DNA from: Lutraria lutraria
Taxonomy: Eukaryota > Mollusca > Bivalvia > Venerida > Mactridae
Reading direction: 5' to 3'
Assembly (NCBI GenBank): GCA_964023205.1
Contig: OZ026848.1
Coordinates: 31,235,912-31,299,911 of the forward strand
Length of the DNA stretch: 64,000 nucleotides
This document shows positions 38,901 through 50,900 of this stretch, piece after piece; the first letter of the stretch is position 1; every line of letters starts with the position of its first letter. The position numbers and the translations under genes were made by a program. The notes under the pieces were generated by a model. That model worked only from the letters and a program-made list of their open reading frames with translations. It did no database searches and was not told where the DNA came from.

Positions 38901-41900
38901 GATTGTAGGGTTATTTTGTAAAGTTCTAGTTATGCCCCCTACCCCCCCTCCCCCCCTCCCTTTGAAGAAATTTGTGTATATTGGTTGGCTCATGTGTCGG
39001 TCTTTTAGTTTATTGGTAATCAAACTTTGTACGGCCAATTACTAAGAGAGTGATTTGGCCTTAGGTCTTTAGACTTGGTTTGGAGGTTGATCCTCACATA
39101 TGGATGACCCCTATTGATAAACAAAGGGCTACGGCTACATTACTTTACAAACTCTGTGAGATATCTTTATCCATTCTAATGACACTTACACAGAGGTTCT
39201 GCAATGTTAGGTTTTTCGTAGGAGTCCCAGATCATACCTCTCAATCTTGTAAAGGCTCTAAATGTCATGGTTTTAATTGGATCTTGGCCAAACCTTGTCA
39301 GATTGTTTGTCTTAATGATATTAAGGACAAGTTCAAATATGGGTCACCTTGGGTCAAATACCAGGTCACAAGGTCAAATCTTAGGAAAACCTTATTAACA
39401 CTGTAGATGTCAAATTTTGAACGTATCTTCACCAAACCTAGTCAGAATGTTTGTCTTAATGATATGTAAGACAAATTCGAACATAGGTCGTCTGGGTTCA
39501 AAAACTAGGTCACGAGCTCAAATCTTAGGAAAACCTTGTCTATTCTGTAGTTTTCATTGTTTTGATTGGATCTTCACCAAATTTTGTCAGAATGTTTGTC
39601 TTATTTATATGTAGGACAAGTTCTAACATGGGTCATCTGGGGTCAAAAACTAGGTCACTGGTTCAAAACAATGTTTTAATGAGTGAACAGTGATTGTCAT
39701 GTGAGCGATATAGGGCCATCTTGGCCCTCTTGTTATTTTAAATACAGACATCATTCTTTAGGCCATCCTTAAAAGATTTTTGTTTAGGGTAACCCTACGG
39801 AGAGAATTCCCAGTGGGTAGGTAGGTAGGAAATATTTTTATATGCCCTCACCATTTTGGCGGAGGGTCATTTAGAATTGCCCTTGTTGGACATTTTATTT
39901 TTTACGTTGAATTCCTTGTGAGCCCGTCTGTGGTTAGAGCTTTGGTCAGGGCCCACGCTGCCGATTGCCACTTGAGCCAATTGGCGAAAGGTCGACTAAA
40001 GTGGCTCCAAAAATCTACGAGTGATGAAAGTGTATAAAATTTCAATTTTAACCCCCGGAGTAGTTTAATAGACTGGTTTATGTGTGTCCTTGGACATTTT
40101 GCAATGGCGTTTAAGTTATTCAAAAATCAGGTGTATAAGTCGCGTGTCAGATATGATTGTTAATCCTGATTGTGATTATCAGCACATCACCAACTTCGCA
40201 CCTCTAACAAATGAGATTGCCGTGAGGCATGGATTGTACTTGGTCTTACCCTTATTTTTCACAGTTAGTGCTTGTTTATGTTGATCTCTCCAATTAAGCG
40301 CGTATATAAACCAAAATTTGGTCTGCTGATCAAGAGGCTGTGAGTTCACACTATCTGTGACAAATTTGACTGAAGATAATACATCTTATGTGAAATTGGC
40401 TTTGACCTCTGAATTTTGTGCGGTAACTAAACTTGGTAGTAGCTTGCGGATAGAATGTGGTTAGTACTGGTTGATATTAAAAGGCCTAATTGAAATCCAG
40501 GGAAACTGGTTAGGATAACTACCTGCCACAATATGACTGAAATAATGTTGAAAATGGTTTTAAAACCGAAGAAATAATATGATTTGAATTGTGTAACAGT
40601 TTGAGTTGGGAATATAATAAGTGACCTACAACTAGGTGACTGTTTATATGTGTATACAAGATGTAGAATGTATCCCATCACTGGTATGATTGAATGGAAG
40701 ATCATATTTCAACACCTATATTGTATATACCATGTCCTTTCTGTTCCATGCCGTATAGTGTTACTGATAATAAATGTTTTTTGTGAACTACAAGCATTAT
40801 CCTGTTGAAAGAATAAATGATCTGATGTATATTAATCTTGTGTGATGACATGTTGAATGTACATGTACATGATAAATATCATGATTCTGTCCTGATGTCT
40901 CCCGAAAGATTTCCCACTCTGTTTATATACATACAGTCAAACCTATGCTAGCAACCATCTCTGAACAAAGGTCATCCTGTAAATTAAATCCATACATTAA
41001 AAACTGCAAAGAAGAGCCACCTGTCAATGAAGGCCATATTTGGTATTTCACAAGTGTGGTTTTTGTATACATGTTTAATTTTCTAAATAAATATGCTGTT
41101 TTGTTGTAATGATTGTAGCACAAATGGCACCCATCTGATGCATGTAAAGTAAATTTATTTCGAACTCTCACAGCATGAACTCTGTTCCTACTTCATTACT
41201 GATTAGTACAATTAGAAATACGGGCAACAGCTAACTTAGACTTGAATGTGGGATATTTGCCTTAATGACATTTGCCCTAAGTTAGATTTTGAATAGGCAT
41301 TGGGATGTATGATTGTGGGAATTGACAGAACATTTTGTCCCTGTGTGGGAATTGACAGAACATTTTGTCCCTGTGTGGGAATTGACAGGTTGGACATTTG
41401 GATGTATGATTGTATGAATTGACAGAACATTTTGTCCCTGTGTGGGAATTGACAGGTTGGACATTGGGATGTATGATTGTGGGAATTGACAGAACATTTT
41501 GTCCCTGTGTGGGAATTAATTGACAGAACATTTTGTCCCTGTGTGGGAATTAATTGACAGAACATTTTGTCCCTGTGTTGGAATTGACAGAACATTTTGT
41601 CCCTGTGTGGGAATTGACAGAACATTTTGTCCCTGTGTGGGAATTGACAGGTTGGACATTGGGATGTATGATTGTGGGAATTGACAGAACATTTTGTCCC
41701 TGTGTGGGAATTGACAGGTTGGACATTTGGATGTATGATTGTGGGAATTGACAGAACATTTTGTCCCTGTGTGGGAATTGACAGGTTGGACATTGGGATG
41801 TATGATTGTGGGAATTGACAGAACATTTTGTCCCTGTGTGGGAATTGACAGGTTGGACATTGGGATGTATGATTGTGGGAATTGACAGAACATTTTGTCC

Positions 41901-44900
41901 CTGTGTGGGAATTGACAGGTTGGACATTGGGATGTATGATTGTGGGAATTGACAGAACATTTTGTCCCTGTGTGGGAATTGACAGGTTGGACATTTGGAT
42001 GTATGATTGTGGGAATTGACAGAACATTTTGTCCCTGTGTGGGAATTGACAGGTTGGACATTTGGATGTATGATTGTGGGAATTGACAGAACATTTTGTC
42101 CCTGTGTGGGAATTGACAGTATTATTGTCCCTTTTTGGGAATCAACAGAATAATAAACAAGACATAATTATGGTAGATTGTACCATGAAGTGTAGAGCAG
42201 TTAATGATATAATATTGAATACTAGGCTGAAAAAAAAAGTTTGTATGGAGTCCTCCAACCCAGAAGTGTAGCACTAGGTAGGTAGGGATATTTTTATAGT
42301 ATATAACAATAGTAAAAAAAAAATGTCCCAAAAAAATTAATTTTACTTATTTCCTCGGATTTTCATGAGTAGGTAGGAGCACTTTAAACAAATTAATGTT
42401 TATTTTCAGCCTATTTGACAGGAAGTGGTATTTCTTACATGACATATATGATGTTAAATATATATAAAATTATTTCAGTTGGACCTCCATACACATTTAG
42501 ATTTCGGGTGAAGTTTTATTCCTCGGAACCTAACAACTTACATGAAGAACTTACGAGGTAAGGTTTATTTTCATTACAATCAATGTCCTGACATTTTAAT
42601 GTACTACAATAGACGATTCTATTTTTAAATTTGTACGATTTACCTCCCCTGAAAAAATACTCTTCAATCTCCTATCCGCCATTACAGGAGTGAAAACACA
42701 AAGAAACTGATAGTAAATAAATCAGTAAAAATGCCTTATAAACGCGGTGGTGGTAGACAATGTATTGTGTTTGATTGAACTTACAATAAAAAAAAAGACT
42801 AAATGAATGGGAAATTCACCGTGCCAGACACACATAGCGACATACATTTTAACACAAATTATAGAAGTACAGCATTATTAAATTGTCAATATATCATTGT
42901 AAAATTTAGTAAACTAATATCACAATGTTCCGATATTCCATTGCCATTATCAATAAAACAATTCCATTTCATTGTGAGCATTAATTCAAACAAACATAAT
43001 GTACATCTTTAGTAAAATAGTGAAAACTATAGCAAATGAATAGGAAGGAGCAGTAACTTCTTCGTTGTTTATTATCCAGTCATATATATTTAGCCAATTT
43101 ATAGATTTAAAAACTAAACCATAGTTGTATACATAAAATAAATCACTGTACAGAGTTCATTGCAATGATTTTAAATAAATATGATATTCAGTTTGTCTTT
43201 ACGCATATCGCAGGTATTTTACAAAACAGTTTTTATTAACGATAAGGCATAAGCACCCAGTATATCATTTGTATCATGCAGTGATCCATAATTTTAATTG
43301 AACTACCGAAAGTCGCTAATTAATTGATCACACGATCACACTTAGGTTTGCCATATTACACAGTCATCTTAAGTGTCGGTGCTTCTTTTTGAAGTCAGCT
43401 GTCAATTTCCTGTTTTCCTGTCTCGGTATCATAAAACTTGCTGAGACGGTATATATGTGTGACATCTTATCTGATGTTTTAATGATGTGGAATTGGATTA
43501 ATAGTAGCATATTGGGACCTTGGTGATTGTTTTAGGTACACGTACGGTATAGACTAAATAAACTAAGTGTGTCACTTGTCTATAATTTGAAAATAAAATG
43601 TAAGATCATTATCAGTTAGATGTTATATCAGTAAAAAGCTGTAAGAACTGTGATATAAAATTACTTTGTTTTAATTTTTTCATGAACTGTTGCTGTTTAT
43701 TATTGATTAACTATTGTTGATCGAATCACACATGTCACAGATCGAATATGTAACACGAGTGAAAAATTTGACCGAATATATCACACGTGTCAGATGTGAC
43801 ATATTCCAAAAAGTGGACACAGGAATATGAAATTGACAACAAATACATCACATTAAATTTGTCATCATGCAGTTCTGAAAGGAAAACGTGGTTTTAAACA
43901 ATCACATTCATGGAACAAAGTTTTTATCACAACCAGCACACGATCACCACCACCATCATTATCATCATCATTACGAAGAAAACAAAGAAATTACGACGAG
44001 CACCATCATCATCACACGCTAATGCATGTCTGTTCAAAAGCCAAGGATCTATAATTATATAGCACCAGATATTCAATCGAATAATTAAAATCTGATCAAG
44101 CATTCGTATTCTGCTTATGAAGGCAGGTAGAAGCTGTCTGAGGTCTCATATTAGCAAATAAACAAATAATAAAAGACACATTATAGGCAAATCATTTATT
44201 TACAGCTATATTCATTATTATACACTACTCCGCTAGCAAATACTAATGAAATTGCTCCTTCTGTGTCATTTTTACAGACAAAAACTTGCGGTTATAGATT
44301 TTTATCAGTAATCAACTCGCATACTTCTTAGGAACTTTCACTTCTGTAATGGCGGACGGTCACGTGATAAAACAATGGCGGCGGTCTAATTGATGGAAAT
44401 AGAACCGTCTATAAGTGAACATATTGATTGTTTCATTTTCTGCCAAAACGTTGACAAAATATTATAGTATTAATTACATACAAGATGAAATGAAATCTGT
44501 TTTATTCTTGATTGTGTGTAAACTATTTTGTGTAAATTATGTTTGAAAGAATCTTTAGGAAGGTTGCGTATATGATAGTCAGTAGGTGGCCCCTGTGATT
44601 GTATTATAGTCAGTGGATAAATAACCCAGTAGATGTATCTAAAATTAAGGGTAAAGTGATTTTTATATTTTGGTTTGAAAAACTGAACTTAAAATGTACT
44701 ACAGTAAAACCTCAATTATCCGAACACCGATTATCCGAATACCCGGTATTATCCGAATAAAATCTACGGTCCCGATTACGTTGCTATATATTTCAACTAC
44801 AACGAACCCCGGTTATACGAATCGGATTTTACGAATACCTGGTGTAATCCAAATACATTATTTGGTCCCTAAAGTTACGAATGCGCGTATTTTCACACCT

Positions 44901-47900
44901 ATTATTCGAATTCGTCAATTGATAACAATGGCCAATTGAGAATCAAATGTCATGTGACAAACAATGTGTAACATCAATTCATACATGAAGCGTGTCAACA
45001 GTTTAATTATCATTAAGTTGACCATATTGTTTGTTACGATTTTATACTAATCGCGACGAATATTTAAATTCACAATGATCTCGGGTATAATAAGTTAATA
45101 CGCGTACGTACCTGGTGATCTGTATTCCAGCGTCATTCAAAATTTAAAAACTAATTCGAACACAATTAATACAAAACTAACTAGAATATGATGATTTAGT
45201 GAAAAAATGTTCCAAACAGAAAAACATTTCATCTTCGATTTTAAAATGTGACGTCATAGCGATGCCTAGTCGATCGTTAGTAAATAACGTGTGAATGACA
45301 TAATTTTGGGTCGGATTGTGTTCTGCAAAATCCATAAATACGCGGGTATTCATTTAACAAGAATAATTGTTTAATTTGTTAACCCATATACATTCATAAA
45401 ACAAAGATAAATAATTAGTGTTTGTTATATATTTGATTTTATTCTTATTATAACGTCGTGTTTGCATACGAGATTTAACTCCCTTGTAAAATGCGGACAG
45501 TACGGAATTTATCGTTTCCAAACAGTACATCATACTGAAATGGATTATTCGAAACCATGGATTATCCGAATGATTTTTCAGGGCCCAATGACATTCGAAT
45601 AATCGAGGTTTTACTGTAATTGCTGAGACGTTTTTACTGAGTACAATTTTTATATTTTTTTTTATTTCATTCTTTTTTCAGGTATCAATTCTTCCTGCAG
45701 TTAAAACAAGATATTTTATATGGAAGACTTGAGTGTCCATTTGATGTCCTTGTAGACCTTGCAGCTTATGCCTTACAGTGTTAGTATATAATATCTTATT
45801 CTTGACGGACACATGTTATGGATTTAAACTTACATTGATACCTTTACCTATTGAGTACGGTAATACCTGGGTAGTTGCTTTTAGTTGTGGTCAATTTGTT
45901 ACTTTCATTTAATTCTCCTCATTCTTTATAAAATCAAAGTGAATAAGTAAATTTATTAAATTAAGCTTTAAAAAAGTTCTTGGTTTCTAATAACCCGGCT
46001 AAAACCATTTTTTCTGCCAACCCAAAATTTTTTTGGCCAAGGACTATTTTCTTTTTCTTTGTCAATATTTTCATATGAATTATATTTCCAATACCGCAAC
46101 CATGGCCGAGTGGTTAGGGTGTCCGCCTTCGGAGTGGGAGATCGAAGGTTCAAACCCCAGTGGTGACTGGATTAGAACTGATGCAGTCGGTTGGTGAGCC
46201 ACCAGCTAGTTAAAAAATGGTTACCGTAGGCCCATCTCAGCCAGGCATCCTGCAAACAGGAGAAGGGATTCGGGAGGTACTGCATGAACATAAGATAGGT
46301 GTCTCATAAGCCAACTTAGCTGGCCCTTTCAATAGGGGTGAAACTATAATAAACAAAACCTTTCCCTTTTTATATCTCCAATAGCTGACCTTTCAACCGT
46401 ATTTCTTTCGGCAGGTGGTAGAAACACCTTTTTTGCCCAGGCTGTTTTTGTGCCTTTTGCCCAAATAACTGTATATAATGTGTATGCATTGTTTTCACAT
46501 GCAGCCATTGATTTCAAACACTATACATGTTGAATGTATCTTGTACATAGTCAAACCTGTGAACAAAGGCCACCTTTAAAAAAGACAAAAAATGGCCTTG
46601 ATTGGCAAGTGACCTTTATTTGGAGGTCAGTTTGAACGATGTAATTAATAATGGTTTTTATAGGAATGACCTATATTACAGATTGGCCTATATTTGAAGT
46701 TGGCCCCTAACACAGGTTTGACTTTACAGCACAACCTCTCCAGAGCAGCCCTCTCTTGAGCAACATATCCCTACAACAACAACATGATATTATCCCACTG
46801 CACAATTTTACTATTAATTGAACCTCGCTATAGCAATGACCTCTCAACAACAACATATTTTTTCTACTCCCATAGGGTGTTGCTTTGGAGAGGTTGCTCT
46901 GTATATTTATATTACATATAATATTGTCTTTTACAGCGGAACTTGGAGATTATGATGAGGAAGTACACACAGCAGGATATATCTCACAGTTCAGATTTAT
47001 CAGGGACCAGACTGAAGATATGGAGCTGTCATTTCTGGAACAATTTAAAACAGTCAGGTATTCAGATCATTAAGTCCATTTAGAATTTCTGTTACAAAGT
47101 TAGATGGTTTCCGCCCTTAGTTTAAGATATTCTCTGTATAACCGGTTTATTTTTAGAAAAGGTTAAAAGATGATTTTTAGAAGTCTATTATTTGGATTGT
47201 ATATATAATCAGTATATTACTCTTTGATGATCTTTACTAGTTTAAAGACCCAACATCTGATCAGACTATTGGATGCAAATTAACTTTCTCTCTACATTGT
47301 TTTATCAGTGATAAACTTACAGCAGATGCTGACTTACTGAATAAACAAACCCTCCATCTAATTCAAATTTGAATTTCTGTTACAAACTGTTCTGAATAAG
47401 AACCTAAATCTTCATACATTTTGAAATTTATCTGGACTGAGAGAAAAAAGAATCATTTTGCTTCATTTCCTCAGTGATATAAAACACCATTTAATATAAG
47501 ATATTTTTAAAAATCTCTCGCTGAGCTGAATACAGTTTAAAAATCAAGGGATCCAAAGGACCCATCAGCCATTACCTCCCTCTTATTCCTAGGTTGGGTC
47601 TTTAAAATCATTAATTACATAATTGAATACTTACTATTTTGTTCTTGGAACATCATCTCTATGGATCAGAATTGTTTATGTATTTAGCTGTTAGAATTAC
47701 ATTTAGTCTTGTGATAATCAGATGATCATGCAAGTTACTTCTATTTTGTAAATTTAGTGGTATGACACCTGCCACAGCAGAATTGAACTATCTGAACAAG
47801 GTGAAGTGGCTGGAGATGTATGGTGTTGACATGCATGATGTACTGGTAAGTTGTGTTGTCAAACATTCAATTATCCAGATCTTTGAACTGAGCTAATCAT

Positions 47901-50900
47901 GCACAGACTAATGACAAGGACATCTTTAAAAAATTGTTTGTGTTAACCCTACCCTGAGAATTTTCAGTAGATAGTTAGATAGAAAATATTCTATTTTACT
48001 AAATATATTTTAGAATGAACCCAAAATACACAGAATGCTATTTTTTAATGAAAAAGAAATTCTGAGAGGTCACACAAAAGTGAGAAGGTAGCATTACCGA
48101 ATTCAAAATACTTTTAAGGATTTCTACAAATTTGGACCATGTATTTATGGCCTTTCTTAGACTATACTTTCATCAAAATGTTCCAAAGTCAGTGTTGTTT
48201 AAAAAAGTGAAAGGTTTGTTCAATTCTAGTTTTTTCACCTTGTAACTTGTAACCTCAGGGGTGGATTGAGGGGTGTTGGTAATACCCCTGGACTACTGAG
48301 CTAAAGGTAGTGGGTAAGAATCTCTGATCTACCTTGGGATATATTGAATGCTTTTTCGTCCCCATTCCAACTATTTAGCCAAGTACTGTTCTAAAAAATC
48401 ACAGGTAACAGGTGAGGTGACGTGTACCGGGCAAGATAAAAAAACAACAGAAAAAACTTAAGTATGATTAGGAGAATAAATGCCCGATTCACCTGTTTCT
48501 TTCCCCTCTCCGGTGTGGACCATAAATGACCTTAGTTCTAATAGGCCGTTACGCAACAGATTACAAACTGTAACTAAGGAATTGAAAAGTTTTTAAGTCA
48601 CCATATTTATTTCCGTAAAGCAAGAATGGTTGCTGTATTAATCACAATAAATGTTTTATGTTTCAAATTTGTTGTCACTTGTGATATTCAGATATTACCA
48701 TTATTTAATTAATAATACTTTGTATAATCAGAGAAAAGTAGCAGACATGAACAGCTGTTAATGAATTATGGATAACACTTTCATGATGTTCATCCACATG
48801 TTACATAATATTATAATGAGTCATCTATAGTTTATATTGATTTAAGACATAAGGTTTGATATCCTGCTGTGTTAACATATTGTGGCTTATGTGTGAAAAA
48901 TCAATTAATCTTCTATTTACGGTATTTACCAGCATTAGACATTAAACTTCAAAGCTTGTATTGTACATTCATTAATAGCGATCACGTACATTATATTGTA
49001 CCTTGTTAAAATAACTTGGGGATGATGTTGCATACATTTCATTGAAAACTGATGAATTCAATTTAGTTGTGTTTTCTGTACTAAGCTTGTCATACCTCAG
49101 TCCTCCAACTAACATGTTAATGAGGTCTAGTAAAGTTTAGATAATTACTGGCCTTTTTGTTCAGTAAAATTTCTTTTTTTTATGAAGAAAGTGACACTTT
49201 TAGCCAGCGTATTTCCCTTGGAAAGTAAGCTATATTTTCCCCCAAAATATCTATTTCCTATATTTGAATATTCCCCTAATTTGCATCTTTCGTGTACCAT
49301 AATCCCCCCCCCCCATTTACCTGCACCCAGCATGTTTCCCTTTTCCTTTAAAAAACCCTGATATTGTAGGCCAGTATTAGTTTGTCCTGTCTAATAATGA
49401 TTTCAATTTTCTCTGGTGCTGTAATAGTCCATTGTCTACCATTGTCTTGATTATCATTACTGATAACATCATTTGTTGTTGTAACTTGTATGTAAATTGA
49501 TATATATGTCTTTTATTCAGGGTAAAGATGGTAATTCGTACCATTTAGGATTGACACCAACTGGTGTATTGGTGTTTGAAGAAAATACAAAAATTGGACT
49601 CTTCTTCTGGTAAGTTGTAAAACTATAACAGTTTGTGATGGTGTCTGTCAAATTTGCAGTACATTATAGCATTGTCTGGATATATATATATATATATACA
49701 ACGGTGTGATTCTTCTGCGAATCGGCAGATTTCTGCAGTTTTGATCATCCCTGATGGACCCACTGGGGGCTCTAGTGGCCCCCAGCTCAGTGAATTTGAT
49801 TTTCCACTATTTTACCATACCAATAATCACACCTATTGTATAGTATAACTTGCATCTTCATTCATAATCCTGTATCATGTTGAATTTGTCCTTGAGAGTT
49901 TTGTATTCAATATGCTAAGAAAGAGCCAGCCCCTCAGTATAATTGTGAGTTTGAATCTCATACTGGGCTAGACAAACTTCTCATGTGAGACACAGTTCAG
50001 CTTTGTTACTGAAGGGAAGGTCAGTGGTTCTATTCAAGTGTGTGCCTAGTCTTCATCCACTTAAAGCTAGAAAAACAAAATGACTCTGGCTGTTGATACG
50101 ACACTAAATCCCAGGGGGGGGGGGAGAGCTGTGCCAAAGATTTCCTCAAATTTAAACAGAAAATGTATATACTCAATGTAAGCTCCATGTCTCTTTATGT
50201 CAGAAAGTAGGCAGTTACTTACGGAGGATGGGAGTCTTGTACTGGTTCTTTCCAGGAACAATGGTTAGGTGAACTGTCCGCCTCATATGACTCTGACTGT
50301 TGAAAAGGGGCGTAAAATTGAAAAGGGGCGTAAAACTCAATAAAAAAAAGCTTTTGATTTAGTAAGAGTTTTTATTGCTTCATTTTCTGATGGAACCTGT
50401 CCAACAAACAGTTTTAGTGTTGTAACCAGCACCTTGTAATGTATACTCCTCTAAACACAAGTGAGCAAGTTTAGCTTTTCATTTATCAACAAATAATACT
50501 GATTCATGTACAATATCATTGTATAAATAATCTTGTATGTGTACTGCTTTGATGACCAAATACATGTATAGATATTATTTAACACAGGCCTAAAATGACA
50601 AGATTGGATTTCAAGGGAAAGAAACTGACCCTTGTTGTTGTTGAAGATGATGATGAGGTAAGATTCAAGGGGAAAACTGAGCTGAATGTGTTGCAGGGGC
50701 GACAATATTCCAGATTTATCTTTTTGAAAGAGCCATGATTTCTAGGCAAAATTAAAGTTATTTGATGAAAATATCTCAAGAAATGACAAAGTAATGGTTA
50801 ATTTGATCTGCTCTGAAGGATTTTCTTTAATACAGACTGAGTTAAATATGGAAATAGTGTGGTTGAAGGCCTCTTGTTTTGCAAAATTGGTCGGCTGTAT

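Larger units (their letters stand above)
29660..39250. repeat. ~1.67-kb tandem array, five full units and one partial
   Basis: The landmark CACTGTACCTTGCTAGAACC recurs at about 29662, 31352, 33029, 34709, 36364 and (one variant base) 38055, giving periods of 1690, 1677, 1680, 1655 and 1691 bp. The sixth unit stops at CTCTCAATCTT near 39250. Each unit holds, in order: a MITE right end; half A with an ATGCCCCCTCTTCGAAGAAA stretch; a diverged half B with a poly-C tract of variable length; a minus-strand open frame; and an M1-like MITE. The array sits wholly in intron 3 of the EPB41L5-like gene. Confidence 0.95.

Noticed and set aside
41236..42094. Long minus-strand open frames (up to 263 codons)
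   Set aside because: They are read from the 67-bp minisatellite; shifted frames give the same repeated peptide words, as expected for a unit with no stops and a length not divisible by three.
44694..44939. 81-codon plus-strand frame
   Set aside because: Lies in the end of the Tigger-like element; its Ile/Arg-rich text is translated TIR and TATCCGAAT words.
45771..45786. Donor gtgtta at 45778 for exon 5
   Set aside because: It would put exon 6 out of frame; using T|gttagt one base pair further on restores LQSELGDYD, the FERM consensus.
46885..47073. Exon 6 as a single 62-codon gene starting at 46885
   Set aside because: The start lies in MITE sequence, while FERM similarity begins exactly at the acceptor at 46936/46937.
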